Below are positions 22,991-36,589 of a stretch of DNA of 64,000 nucleotides, one piece after another. The DNA comes from Phymorhynchus buccinoides (lineage: Eukaryota; Mollusca; Gastropoda; Neogastropoda; Raphitomidae), in NCBI GenBank assembly GCA_017654935.2, contig CM065713.1:20976566-21040565 (forward strand), given 5' to 3'. Both the position numbers and the translations under genes were made by a program. The notes under the pieces are model-generated. The model searched no databases. It had not been told where the DNA came from and saw only the letters and a list, made by a program, of their open reading frames with translations. How positions within the stretch are numbered: position 1 is the first letter of the stretch; every line of letters begins with the position of its first letter.

Positions 22991-25900
22991 GGTTGTCAAA
23001 CAACTGATTTCCAATATCAACATTATGAGCCACGCACCCATGACTTGCCACGACATTTTGACCCACATCAACATTTTGACCCCTATTACCATTACTAACA
23101 TCCACACCATGACTCACATTATCATGATCTATGTCATCATGCTTCACATCATCCCGACCCACATCGCCATGACCCACATCATCATACCCAGCATCCCTAT
23201 AATACACATTATCATCATGACCCACATCATCACAACACACATCACCATGACCCGTATCGCCAGAAACTACATCATCATGACCTACATCACAGTGACCCAC
23301 ATCACCATGACACACACCACCATGAAACATATCATCATGATCCACCTCACCATAGCACACCCCACCGTGACACCCATCACCATGACACCCATCACCATGA
23401 CCCACATCACCATGCCATACATCATGATCCACCTCACCATAACACACCCCACCGTGACACCCATCACCATGACACACATCACCATGACATACATCACCAT
23501 GACATACATCACCATGACCCACATCACCATGACACACACCACCATGAAACATATCATCATGATCCACCTCATCATAACACACCCCACCGTGACACCCATC
23601 ACCATGACACACATCACCATGACACACATCACCATGACACACATCACCATGACACACACCACCATGAAACATATCATCATGATCCACCTCATCATAACAC
23701 CCCCCACCGTGACACCCATCACCATGACACACATCACCATGACATACATCACAATGATACACGTCACCATGACATATCACCATGGCATACATCACCATGA
23801 CATACATCACCATGACACCACATCACCATGACCCACATCCCCATACCCACATCCCCATGACCCACATCCCCATGACCCACATCCCCACGACCCACATCAT
23901 CCACGACCCACATCCCCACGACCCACATCCCCACCCCACATCCCCATGACCCACATCCATCACCATGGCATACATCACCATGGCATACATCACCGTGACA
24001 CACATCACCATGACGCACATCATCATAACCCATCATACCCATGACCCACACCAACATCACCATGACCCACATCACCACACGAACATCACCCCAACATCAC
24101 CACAATGATCATACATCATTATCCATGACATCACACGACATACATCCACGACCATCATCCCCTTGACCAACATCCCATGACCCTCATCACCACGGGATAC
24201 ATCCACATGACCAACACATCACTCACCAGGACCATCACCATGACCAACATCATCACCATGGCATACATCATCACGACATACCTCATCACTGATCACACAT
24301 CACCATACATCACATGACCCTCACATCATCATCATGACCCTCATCATACATCATGACCCTCATCACCACAACACACATCATCATGACCCGACATCACCAT
24401 GACCCACATCACCACGACATACATCATCATGACCCACATCACCACGACATACATCACCATGACCCACATCATCACCATGACCCACATCACCACGACATAC
24501 ATCATCATGACCCACATCACCATCCCCATTGACCCACATCACCACCACATACATCATCATGACCCACATCACTCACCACATGCATCAACATGACCCACAT
24601 GACATACATCCCCTTGACCCAAATCACCACAACATACATCATCATGACCCACATCACCACAACATCCATACATTAACCCTCTGTCACCATGCATCACCAC
24701 GACCATCACATACATCATCATGACCAACATCCACCACTACACATGAACATCACCACGACATACATCATCATGACCCTCATCACCACGACATACATCATCA
24801 TGATCCTCATCACGACATACATATGACCCTCATCACGACGGCCATCATCATATCATCCCTACCTCACCATGACCCTCATCACTACGGCATCATCATGACC
24901 CTCATCACGACATGCACATCACCATCATCCAACCCTCACACACAACATAAATCATCACCACCACTACATACATCATCATGACCCACATCATCACGACATA
25001 CATCATCATGACCCTCATCACCACGACATCCATCATCATGACCCTCATCACCACGACATACATCACCATGACCCTCATCACACCGACATCCATCATCATG
25101 ACCCACATAACATAACATACATCATCATGACCCTCATCACCACAACATGACATCATCATGAACCCTCATCACCACGACATAAAATCACCATGACCCTCAT
25201 CACTACTACATACGATCATCATGACCCTCATCACAACGACATACATCATCATGACCCACATCACCATCATCATCATCATGCACCCTCATCACCACGACAT
25301 AGGCATCATCATGACCCTCATCACCACAACATACATCATCATGACCCTCATCACCACGACATACATCATCATGACCCTCATCACCACGACATACATCACT
25401 CATGACCCATCACCACAACATACTCATCACTGAACCACTTCATCATCACGGACATACATCATCATGACCCTCATCACCACGACATACATCATCATGACCC
25501 TCATCACCACCACAACATCAGCATGACATCATCAACCACACCATAAATCATCACGAGTCCACACATCATACGACATACATCATCATTGAGCCCATCATCA
25601 TCACGACATACATCATCTCCCCCAGTCCTATCCATGACCCTCATCACCACGACATACATCATGGGTCATCATCTATGACCCTCATCACCACAACACCACA
25701 TACATCCATCATCATGACCCTCATCACCACAACATACATCACTCATGACCCTCATCACTACGACATACATCATCATGAACCTCACGACATACATCATCAT
25801 CCATGACCCTCATCACCACGACATCCATCATCATGACCCTCATCACCACAACATACATCATCATGACCCTCATCACCACTACATACATCATCATGACCCT

Positions 25901-28900
25901 CATCACCACGACATGCATCATCATGACCCTCATCACCACGACATACATCATCATGATCCCTCGATCATCACGACACATCACCACGACATACATCATCATG
26001 ACCCTCATCACCACGACATACATCATCATGACCCTCATCACCACGACATACACATGACACTCATCACCACAGACATCATCATGACCCACTCATCACAACC
26101 ATACATCATCATGACCCTCATCACCACGACATGCATCATCATGACCCTCATCACCACGACATACCTCATCATGACCCTCATCACTACGACATACATCATC
26201 ATGACCCTCATCACCACGACATACATCATCATGACCCACATCACCACAACATACATCATCATGACCCTCATCACCACGACATACATCATCATGACCCTCA
26301 TCACCACAACATACATCATCATTACCCTCATGACCACAACATACATCACAAGCACGACATCATCATCATCATGATCATGACCTCATCACCACGACATACC
26401 ATCATCATGACCCTCATCACCACAACATACATCATCATGACACTCATCACCACGACACATCATCATGACTCACACACCACAACATACATCATCATGACCC
26501 TCATCACTACGACATCCATCATCATGACCCTCATCACCACGACATACATCATCATGACCCTCATCACCACGACATACATCATCATGACCCTCATCACCAC
26601 GACATACATCATCATGACCCTCATCACCACGACATACATCATCAACCCTCATCACCAACATGCTCATCATACCACATCACACGACTGTCCATCATCATGA
26701 CCCTCATCACCACGACATACACAATCATCATGACCCTCATCACCATCACGTCACATACGCAATACATCATCATGACCCTCATCACCATGACATCCATCAT
26801 CATGACCCTCATCACCACGACGCATAATCACAATACCCTCATCATGACATCCATCATCATGACCCTCATCACAACGACATACATCATCATGACCCTCATC
26901 ACCACAACATACATCATCATGAGCCACATCACACGACACGACCCTCATCACCACGACATCCATCATGACCCTCATCACCACAACATACATCATCATGACC
27001 CTCATCACCACGACATACATCATCATGACCCTCATCACCACGACATCCATCATCATGACCCTCATCACCATGACATCCATCATCATGACCCTCATCACCA
27101 GCGACATCCATCATCATGACCCTCATAACCAACATACATCCATCATCACCAGCCACATCATACACAACATACATCATCATGACCCTCATCACCACGATAT
27201 ACATAATCATGACCCTCGCTCACCACGAGAGACATAATCATGGACCCAACATCAAATCCTACATATATCACTAATGCATACATCACCACGATGTACAACA
27301 TCACGACATCCATCATCACGACACACATCACCATCGATCATACATAATCATGATCCTTATCATCACGACATACATCACGAGGATACGACGAACATACATC
27401 ACACATAACCATTGACATCAGTCATGGATCCCAGCAATCATCACCGACGACATACATCATAACATGAGTCACTTCATAATACCATCACTGATCCCAGCGA
27501 TACATCATCACCACATACATCACTCGTCTACACACAGCATCGTGATCCATATACACCACAGTCATACACAATGGGTATCCACACACCCATGACTAACTTA
27601 ACGACTAGCGGGTGCTACACCACCGTGCGACCGAGATTTGATCACCGAAGATCCAGTCAACGCAAAAACCAATAACCTCATGATGATACCTCACATCCAC
27701 CGACAACCACATAATCATCACTCAATTGATCCACAACATACATCACCATGATCCACATCACCATGGACCCATAATTACCGATAAACCTACACTCACCACG
27801 CACATGCATCAGAGCACTATACCATGCCGATCACCATGTAAGTATTTACCACATTACACCATGGACGCGCACATCACCTTAGACATACATCCACGGCATT
27901 TGATCCTACACCATCATCGAACTCCCACATCACCTATAACCATGCAAATTCGACCATATGACGCTAGCATCACGCGGACGGATACCCACATCACCACACA
28001 TACATGCCATCACCCAATGACTTCACATACAACGCAATTACATACCATCACTCTCGGACCCCACGACACTCACCATGACAATACAGTAATCATCAATCGA
28101 CCCTCATCGCCAACGACACACATTATGCATCCACATCATGACCCACATTAAGCCATGACTCGGCAAATGAATCATTCATGACAATCTATACATTAAGCCA
28201 ATGAAGTACACATATCATCGCTTAGACACACATCAACCATGGCACCACATGCATCATCATGACAGTCACATAAAGGCATGTACAAAGACTAAATGACACA
28301 GCAAACATCATACGGACAGTATCATCATGACCTACCCCTACCGCGCAGCACGCCGATAGCCCATAAACTTAGCCCCATTGTAAACCACATTACGCATGAG
28401 CACATGTGACACTCAATTTCGATAATGACCGCTACATGCCCCCATGATATACATAGCATTATTCTATGACAGCACTATCACGCACGGACCCAGCATGCAC
28501 AGACCTGACGACCCGACATCACCAGTGACTTCACAATCACCCACATCAACATGACCCACATTACCATATGACTGACGCACCATCACCAATACACACGCTA
28601 TCAACCTCATGACCCTCATATTTACTTCTGATTGACCCACCAGTCACCATTAGAGACAATCTATATTTCAGGACTCAGAACATGACACATACCACCATGT
28701 ACATATCATACTATACCTTTTGTACACTATAGACTCCAAAATCATCAGTGGAGCCTATGGACAACGACGATGCACCATAGGTTTACTACAATCACCATGG
28801 TACGCACTCCATCACCGATGGAAAGTCACATATCATACATGGGCGACACATACGTCACCTCGTGTACGACGACCCACTTACACGGATCATTACCACATCA

Positions 28901-29180
28901 CCATGACACACACCGACTCATATGCGCCCCACATCGCCGTGGTCAGCTCCATCACCCCGCAAATGGACACACATGTATCGACTGCGACCGCCACATCACC
29001 ACGACACACACCCACCATGACGCCACATCACCATGATCCCACATTCCACATATGACCCAATCCTGAGGTCACTAATGAGGCAATCATCCACTATGACAAA
29101 TCATTCAGCTATGTCAATTCATGTCCACCTGTGACCAACTCATCATCACCCACGACACGGACCCTCATTAACCCACACTA
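22990..29180. repeat. Large 15/30-bp satellite (CATCAYCATGACCCT family)
   Basis: About 6.2 kb of 15-bp units. From 23.25 to 23.8 kb the unit is CATCACCATGACACA with a 120-bp higher-order period (CATGAAACATATCATCATGA at 23543 and 23663). From 25 to 27.2 kb a 30-bp dimer dominates, CATCATCATGACCCT plus CATCACCACGACATA. From 27.2 kb rightward the copies become increasingly irregular. Because 15 is divisible by three, all frames stay open on both strands, giving His/Asp-rich or Met/Val-rich ORFs up to about 200 aa. These should not be called genes. Confidence 0.95.
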
Positions 29181-29759
29181 CTCATGAAACAAATAATTTT
29201 CTATGAATCACAACTTATGTTATAGGTTATAGAGTCACACATCATAAAACACTTCAGCCATGACATTCTTCTGTCTAACTCCATGGATTCAACGGCGGCC
29301 AACACCCATAATCATATCTTTGTGTCATGTGGTGCAGGCTAGTACACACCCACCATACTCTAGCCGATGTGTGTGTATGTGTTTCCTCGTCTAAACCTTT
29401 TCTGGTTATTCACCTTCTGAGTTTCTGAAAAAAAAATTGTATTGCTTAGTAGTTGTCTCTTTCACTTGAAAAAGACCAGTTTGAGCAATCGCCATTCTGT
29501 GTTCAGATAGAGCGGGCAGCCATATCAAGCGTGGCCCCTACATTTGTCCTAGGTGGAGTCTCATTAATACATGATCTCTTATGTCTTATGTGTTTGACGG
29601 GTTTTTGCCTCGTCATGCGTATTAAGTCCTTATAATGTATAATTGAGAACACCCACCTAATCGCCCACAGCGCTACCTATGACACACACTACATTGTCTA
29701 TCGCCACAACAAAAGACATTTGGGTTCACGGCCATTACGCCGCACGAACACCGTTGTCC
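29181..29759. other. No feature recognised
   Basis: Mixed-composition sequence after the satellite. No gene, RNA or repeat recognised. Confidence 0.4.
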
Positions 29760-30300
29760 ATCACTAACAATAAGTATACATCACAGAGACTACCGCCATA
29801 AGACACGCTTCTACTCTCACAAGATACCCCATAAGACACGCTTGCTACTCTCACACAAGATAACCGCCATAATGACCACGCTTCTACTCTCAAAGGTATA
29901 CCCCATAGAGAGACCAACGCATTTCTCTACTCTCACAAGACTACAGTCCATCTATAAGTACAGCGCTTCTTACTCTCTGAGTTACATACGATACACGCCA
30001 ATGATAAGGACAACTGCTTCTAGCTCTTCACATAAGATACCCCGATAGATGACACGCTCTCTCACTCTCGAGCAAGCTCCGCCACATTAGTACACGACCG
30101 CTTCTACTCTTTCGCTAGATTATGACCACATAAGACACAGCTTCTACTCTGCACAAGATACACCTACATAGACATCCGCGCTTCTAGGCTCTACACAGAG
30201 AAGTACACCATATAGAAGGACACGCTTCTCACTATCTGGACATCAAAGAAATACTCGCCAATAAGACACGCTTCTACTCTCAACAGCACACCCTACTCCA
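29760..30300. repeat. Degenerate ~31-33-bp tandem repeat
   Basis: CACGCTTCTACTCTCACAAG and ATACCCCATAAGA recur about 15 times with many single-base insertions, in the same noisy style as 1-1510. Confidence 0.8.
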
Positions 30301-30656
30301 CCATGTTCGGTGAACGCACCTTGTTAGCACCTATATCATAGACGTCAACACTCCTTGGCTAGGTTTGATTGGTCTCCCTCCCATGAAAACTCCGGGTTGA
30401 TAAAGCGCCCACGCATACTGAGCCCTCCGGGGCATACCCCCCCCTGACTCACGTACGCCTCGGGGATTGCACCTCGTTGCCCCCTTTAGCCTTCGGGCCG
30501 AAGGGTTCATGGTGGATCCAAACACGGAGGTTACTAGTAGACGCACTGAGAAGAGGGGTACAAAACGTGACTTGGGGCTTGCGCTCAGAATCACGGGTGT
30601 TGTACCATGACAAGACACACTTTAAAACTCAAACAATTGTTATTGGAATATGAATA
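30301..30656. other. GC-richer segment without recognised content
   Basis: A 95-codon ORF on the minus strand (30331-30618) shows no motif I recognise and may be chance. No other feature. Confidence 0.4.
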
Positions 30657-30846
30657 GGCAACGCCTCTAGCATTAGAAGAAAAACTAGAAAAATAAGCCT
30701 AACCCCATTCTCATAGACACATTTTTTCATGCTCTTTTCAAAGTGAGTATTGGCAACGCCTCTAGCATTAGAAGAAAAACTAGAAAAATAAGCCTAACCC
30801 CATTCTCATAGACACATTTTTTCATGCTCTTTTCAAAGTGAGTATC
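30657..30846. repeat. 95-bp tandem duplication
   Basis: Two near-identical copies start GGCAACGCCTCTAGCATTAG at 30657 and 30752. Confidence 0.95.
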
Positions 30847-31129
30847 TTGCAGAAAGTAGATAGAATGTTTTTTACTTCTGAGGTAGGCCTAATGGAAAAC
30901 ATCGCGCCTTTTCTTTGAATTATTAAGGCCTTGACAATTAATTGACATAAGAGATACATTGTTATCCATCTTTAGTTAGGTAAATCAAACACATCAACAA
31001 GTTTGGACTATGCACATTATATTGAATATTATTTTCGCAACGTGGGTCAGAATCATTGTACCAACTAATATATACAATGGTGATCCAATCGAAAAATGAA
31101 CTTATAATCGTAGGCCAACAAGTGTTAAC

Positions 31130-31395
31130 ACTCAGCAATATAACATGTGAGAGATATGACCAAAGAAAACACCCATATTCAGCATCATCAACAGCAATCA
31201 GCAATATAACATGTGAGAGATATGACCAAAGAAACACCCATATTCAGCATCATCAACAGCAATCAGCAATATAACATGTGAGAGATATGACCAAAAAAAC
31301 ACCCATATTCAGCATCATCAACAGCAATCAGAATAACATGTGAGAGATAGCGCCAAAAGAAAACCCATAATTCAGCATGCATTCAAACAGCACTC
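31130..31395. repeat. 62-66-bp tandem repeat, about 4 copies
   Basis: TAACATGTGAGAGATATGAC starts at 31141, 31207 and 31272, with a degraded copy at 31334; CATATTCAGCATCATCAACA follows in each. Confidence 0.9.
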
Positions 31396-31627
31396 AGCGA
31401 ACTTCACACAAAGAGAATGAAAAAGAACAAAAAAGAGAACGAAAGAAAAAAATAAAGAGAAAAACCTAACAAAAGTCTTACCCACACTGGAAAAGAAACC
31501 AATCTTAACTGTTTATCTTTCTGGACGCACTGCGGACGAGTACAGTCAATGTGTTCTACTGAATAACACATCTAAGAGAGAATAGGATACCTCAAAAATA
31601 TGTTGCAAATGTAATATTAGCAAAACC

Positions 31628-31704
31628 AGAGCACGCACGCACGCACGCACGCACGGACGCACGCACGCAACGCACGACACGCCGCACACGCACACACACA
31701 CACA

Positions 31705-31735
<31 letters not shown>

Positions 31736-31739
31736 CACG
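31628..31739. repeat. (CACG)n then (CA)n microsatellite
   Basis: GCACGCACGCACGCAC followed by long CACACA runs. The alternating purine-pyrimidine stretch could adopt Z-DNA. Confidence 0.95.
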
Positions 31740-32019
31740 GCGTGGGCTATGTTATAAGGTGAACATTTCTTTCTCTTTCCTCTCTTATCAACTAAATGGA
31801 ACTGTACATCATCACGCACGAGAAAAATAACCGACCCAGGTATGAAGACCTACATCTTCTCTCTGAACATCAAAAACAAGGAACAGCCTTCCACGTGCCC
31901 GTGTCAATGATGCTACATTTCTCTTTGAAACATCAAAGGAAAGGTGAGCCTCCACGTGCCGTGTCAATACATAGCGCACGATGTCGGCTTAAAACAAGGC
32001 TGAAAAACAATGTCCACTC

Positions 32020-32260
32020 GATCTTTTCAGTGACATTTGTTACAATGTACTCTATCTTATATCAATGACATGTTGTATGCAAATGTCACTCTATCTTTAT
32101 ATTCATGACATGTTGTATGCAATGTCACTCTATCTTATATTCAGTGACATGTTGTCTCCAATGTCATTATCTTTATATTCAGTGACATGTTGTATCACTG
32201 TCACTTATCTTATATTCCGTGACATGGTGTATGCAATGTCACTCTTACTTATAGGCCTAT
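32020..32260. repeat. ~39-bp tandem repeat, about 6 copies
   Basis: GACATGTTGTATGCAATGTC followed by ACTCTATCTTATATTCAGT recurs from about 32029 with small indels. Confidence 0.9.
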
Positions 32261-33313
32261 CAGTGCATCCGGAACATCCTTTCAATTCATGCCTAATTTT
32301 TAAACGTATAGAAAATCAAAACTCGCTTATAAGAAATGAAAACTGCAAACGCACACTCTAATCCCCGGATATGACCTAAGCCTTCTCTCCTACTCATCCG
32401 AGAGCTGTTACACCTGCCGGCTGGAACTGGTGATAACGTCACTATGCCCTTCTCTTTTACTCAACAGCGTTTTTTTATAAGTGCCTTCTCCTCTACACTA
32501 CGATGATTACAGCAACAACCCTCATCTGAACCGAATGAGCGGCGGGGGAAAAAAATCCTCTTTGCAAACAGCGGTTCTTATAAGCGGGTTTCTTATAAAC
32601 GTCGATTTACTGGGAATAACAATTTAAATCACTCAATTCAGTACCAACAAGAAATTCATTCGGTAAAGTTTTATTAAGTCAATCAGTCACATATATATAA
32701 AACACGAGAAAAAATTGTTTTACTAATATCGAGATCGGAATCCCATGTTGTGCACACTTCACACGGCACTCACTTAATATATTCAAAAATCGCTCTTCGA
32801 TAAACCTCACCCAATACATAGTAAATGATTTAGAAGATTGATTATCACTTTTGTATTTATAGAAATTCAAGTAAACACACATTCTGACCGCAACTACCAC
32901 ATCAATCAACATTGGCCTACTTGAGGGGATTGCACGGCTCGAACTATATCATTGTATCCCAGCACGCAGAGCAGTGGCAGTTATCAGGTTCAACGCGCGT
33001 ATCGGCTTTCGCCTATGACGCTGGTACTGAAAAAACACCAACCGGGTTAAACAAAAATTGATTCTGAATCCTGCACCCATCCATGTGTGAAAAAGGCGAG
33101 AAGCGATCTATGATCGGACGGCGCACCCAGTATCCATTCAACTATAGTATACTAGATACAAAATAACCGATCACACTTCCAGATGGCTAAGCACATGAAA
33201 TAAAATAAATCATATATATAGCGTGCATCGCTAGTGTACCGTCTTATTTACGCTAATAAGTATTGTATGACTGTGCTCCAATATGCGCATGGACTCCAGA
33301 TAGTTATCCGCAA
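32261..33313. other. No gene recognised up to the gap
   Basis: AT-rich unique-looking sequence. Short ORFs here have no recognisable motif. Confidence 0.4.
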
Positions 33314-33813
33314 NNNNNNNNNNNNNNNNNNNNNNNNNNNNNNNNNNNNNNNNNNNNNNNNNNNNNNNNNNNNNNNNNNNNNNNNNNNNNNNNNNNNNNN
33401 NNNNNNNNNNNNNNNNNNNNNNNNNNNNNNNNNNNNNNNNNNNNNNNNNNNNNNNNNNNNNNNNNNNNNNNNNNNNNNNNNNNNNNNNNNNNNNNNNNNN
33501 NNNNNNNNNNNNNNNNNNNNNNNNNNNNNNNNNNNNNNNNNNNNNNNNNNNNNNNNNNNNNNNNNNNNNNNNNNNNNNNNNNNNNNNNNNNNNNNNNNNN
33601 NNNNNNNNNNNNNNNNNNNNNNNNNNNNNNNNNNNNNNNNNNNNNNNNNNNNNNNNNNNNNNNNNNNNNNNNNNNNNNNNNNNNNNNNNNNNNNNNNNNN
33701 NNNNNNNNNNNNNNNNNNNNNNNNNNNNNNNNNNNNNNNNNNNNNNNNNNNNNNNNNNNNNNNNNNNNNNNNNNNNNNNNNNNNNNNNNNNNNNNNNNNN
33801 NNNNNNNNNNNNN
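33314..33813. other. Assembly gap of exactly 500 N
   Basis: A round-number run of N, typical of a scaffolding placeholder. True distance and content are unknown, so order across it depends on the scaffolder. ORFs spanning it are meaningless. Confidence 1.
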
Positions 33814-33969
33814 GAGTCCGATCAGTCCAGCGATAGGCGGGTGTTTAGCTGCTAAGGAGGGCGGAGTCGCGAAAGCAGCTGAGTCGAAGCAGCAGAAGGG
33901 GAAGTGATTTAGCCTGGTAAGCGCGGAGGAGTCGACGCGCGATAGCGCTAGTACAATAATTGTCCCATT

Positions 33970-34325
33970 TTAATTGCGTGTGTGTGTGTTGTGTACGAAG
34001 GGGTGGGGGTGCGCGTGGTAGTTTTTGTAATAATTATCGTAGTAGAGTGTGTGTGGTGTGTGTGTGTGTGTGTGATATTAACATCGTGAGTAGGTGCGTG
34101 TGCGTGCGTCGTGCGTGCGTGCGTGCGTGCGTGTGCAGGGTGTGTGTGTGTGTGGGTCTATGTGCGGCGTGCGTGCGTTCGTGCGTGCAGTGCGTGCGCT
34201 GCGTGTGCGTGCGTGCGTGCAGTGTGCGTGCGGTGTGTGTGTGTGTGCGTCGCGGCGCGTGTGTGCGTGTGCGTCGACGGTGCGCTGTGCGCGCCACGTC
34301 TAGTGCGTGTGCTGGTCCGTAGCAA
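33970..34325. repeat. GT / GCGT-rich microsatellite tract
   Basis: GTGTGT and CGTGCGTGCGTG runs. The Cys/Val/Arg-rich ORFs over it are artefacts. Confidence 0.9.
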
Positions 34326-34329
34326 AAGC

Positions 34330-34735
34330 TGAGTAAGTTAATACCGAGCGGTTAACGCCATTCGTTACGTCGCCATGAGCTAAGGGTGCCGGAGGCGACG
34401 CATCGCTGCGGCACGTGTCGTCACTGATCGACCGAACTCTCAGCATTCTTTCCACAAGTCACCGGTCAAGGCAAGTCGGCGGGGGAAGTTGCGACAGATC
34501 TCTTGTCAGCACCTGTGTAGGAGTTGGGTCAGGTGGAGGCGTCTTTACGACGATCCAATCAGAGGAGCTACTGCCGGCTGGAAGGGATGCTGTATGGGGC
34601 TCAGACGTCTTTTGATTCCCCGGGGACGGCAGCCCAAAATGGTATTGATGGTGTAAGGGGGAAAGAGTAAGAGAGGAGGAGACGGAAACGCGGTCGTTGT
34701 TGTCAAAGAGTTTTAGTGAGTAAAAAAAAAATAGA
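34330..34735. other. CpG-containing GC-rich island, no gene assigned
   Basis: GC-rich between repeats, with a CCAATCAG word near 34555 and several CpGs. It could be a promoter or 5' exon region, but there is no convincing coding frame or TATA element. Confidence 0.25.
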
Positions 34736-34749
34736 AGAGAAAAAAAAGT

Positions 34750-35065
34750 GGTGTGTGACGATTTGTGTGTGTGTGTGCTTTGTGTGTGTGCTAATATGGT
34801 GTGTGTGATGTGCTCTGTCGGATGTTGTGTGTGTGTGTGTGCGTGCGCGTGTTGTGCGTGTGAAGTGTGGTAGTGTCGTCGTGTGTGTGTGTAGTGCGTG
34901 TGTGTAGTGTGGTCGGTCACTGTGGTTGTGCGTCAGTGTGGTCGTGTGCGTTTGTGCAAGTTGGTGGTTAGTGGTGGTGCTGTGCTGGGTGGGTGTGTGT
35001 TGTTTGTGTGTGTGTATAGTGTAGCTGTATAGTATGTGTCGTGTGTGGTGTGTGTGTGTGTCTAC
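34750..35065. repeat. GT-rich degenerate microsatellite
   Basis: GTGTGTGT with frequent interruptions (GTAGTGTCGTCGTGTG and similar). Confidence 0.85.
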
Positions 35066-35099
35066 CAGAACAATTGTCAAACACATACAATGTCAATAA

Positions 35100-35820
35100 G
35101 AGATTTCAGGGCCACGTTTGGCAAGGTGTCTAGAACCGATCCAGGTATGTCACAGTTGCAAAAAGATAATCCCCTACCCCTCAATCATACAAACAATCCT
35201 AACTTGCTTATATTGTCACAAACCTCACAATGTATTTGTCGTAATTCAGGCCCACGCTTGAAGGTCTGGACCGATCAAGTATGCCTTACGGGATTTGTTG
35301 TTTGATGATTTCGGCCATTCATCACATGCCAGATCAGATGATCATACATACTACAATTTTCCTTGTTCATTGCCTTCATTCCCTTGGGAATTTTGTTTGT
35401 GATGATTTCGAATTTATCCATTCCAGATCATTGACATGTATACTATCAAGTTCCTTGTTCATTGCCTTATCTCTCTGTGGATGTTGATTGTGATTGATTT
35501 CGGATTATCCGATTCCAGATCCATGACATTGAATCCTACAAGTTTCCTTGTTCAATGCCTTATCTATTGTTGCTTTTGTTTTTGAGATTTCTGAATGATC
35601 CAATGCCATGATGAGCTTAGTGACGATACTAGCACGTAATCGGTATACTACAAGTCTTCCTTGTTCATGCCTTATCTGGATTTGTCTTATTGATGATTTA
35701 CTGAGTGATCCATTCAGATCCTTTCGTTGGATACTAATATTTACATTATATCATCAAGTCTCCGTTTCATGTCTTACCTTGTGATTTTGTGTTAGTCGAT
35801 GATTTGATGATCCATATGCT
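35100..35820. repeat. Two adjoining tandem repeats (~140 bp x2, then ~90 bp x5-6)
   Basis: TTTCAGGGCCACGTTTGGCA (about 35104) and TTCAGGCCCACGCTTGAAGG (about 35246) mark a twofold repeat. From about 35290, units with GATGATTTCGGATTATCC, TTCCAGATC..TGACAT and CCTTGTTCATTGCCTTATCT recur with heavy noise. Confidence 0.7.
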
Positions 35821-36097
35821 GCAGATCACTTTCGTCGCGACCTACTCCAGACCAGAGATTGTGCCGCCAACTGGAGTCCCTAGGGATTCAGTTAAAATCG
35901 AACAGTGTCGAGGTGAGATCGTGCCAGCTGAGAGGAGTTGTACTGACGGTGGACTGCAGGTGTTCAGACAAGGCACTGATCGGATGAGGCCCGGGGTCGT
36001 TAGGAGGGTAAGGTTTCAATGCAATGACACTTCGCTTAGCGTCTCCGTCAGTGGAACAGGCAGGCACATATTATGGGACATTAATGACTAAAATATA

Positions 36098-36170
36098 ATG
36101 GGACGATCCTGGAGGTACTGCAATACAGAAAAACAGTCCCGATTTGGTGGGTTTTTTTTTTTAATATATC
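36098..36170 (-). repeat. SINE-family fragment
   Basis: GGACGATCCTGGAGGTACTG and CAATACAG..AGTCCCGATTT are shared with the SINE at 40.5 kb (GGACGATCCACTGGAGGTAC). No tRNA-like head here. Confidence 0.55.
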
Positions 36171-36269
36171 AAGATAGCGCTGAGTCAGGTTCATCAATGG
36201 TGTCGTCCCTATATACTGCCTGGAACCTATCTGCTGCCCGAATACACTGCGTACGAACCTTCTCTTCTG

Positions 36270-36440
36270 TACTGTCTATGTCTCTCATCTCTCTCTCTTA
36301 CTCTCTCTCTCTCTCTCCTCCCTCTCTCTCTCTCTTTCTCTCTCTCTCTGTCTCTCTCTCTCTCTTCCTCTCTCTCTCTCTCTCCATATCTCTCTCTATT
36401 CTCTCTCTCTCCTCTCTCTCTCTCCTCTCTTCTCTCCTGT
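36270..36440. repeat. (TC)n microsatellite
   Basis: Long TCTCTC with interruptions; the Ser/Leu-rich ORF is an artefact. Confidence 0.95.
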
Positions 36441-36589
36441 CACTACCTTCGATTGGCGGCGGTGACTTTCGTTTTGTCTTCTTCTCCTCTATCTATTCAT
36501 AAGTCTACATACAACTAGCCCTTTTTAAGTTCATCAATACAATCAATCAATCAACAACCAATGCTACCAACTACAGCCATCCATCCATC

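Larger units (their letters stand above)
18868..23050 (-). mobile_element. Near-intact APE-type non-LTR retrotransposon
   Basis: Minus-strand LINE with an APE endonuclease, a full reverse transcriptase and a C-terminal CCHC-like motif. The 3' UTR ends in a short tandem tail that reads TTTCAAGTTTCAAG on the plus strand at about 18868-18882. The 5' boundary is unclear because the ORF continues in frame into the 15-bp satellite. Clade not assigned; the RT style is that of CR1/Jockey-type invertebrate elements. Confidence 0.9.

Noticed and set aside
23282..27237. Long His/Asp- or Met/Val-rich ORFs (up to about 200 codons) on both strands
   Set aside because: They are translations of 15-bp repeats, which keep every frame open; no start context, domain or boundary supports a protein.
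22990..29180. CRISPR-like array
   Set aside because: Units are contiguous with no unique spacers, no cas genes are present and the context is eukaryotic.
33234..33907. Two ORFs of about 200 codons across the gap
   Set aside because: They consist almost wholly of X from the 500 N.
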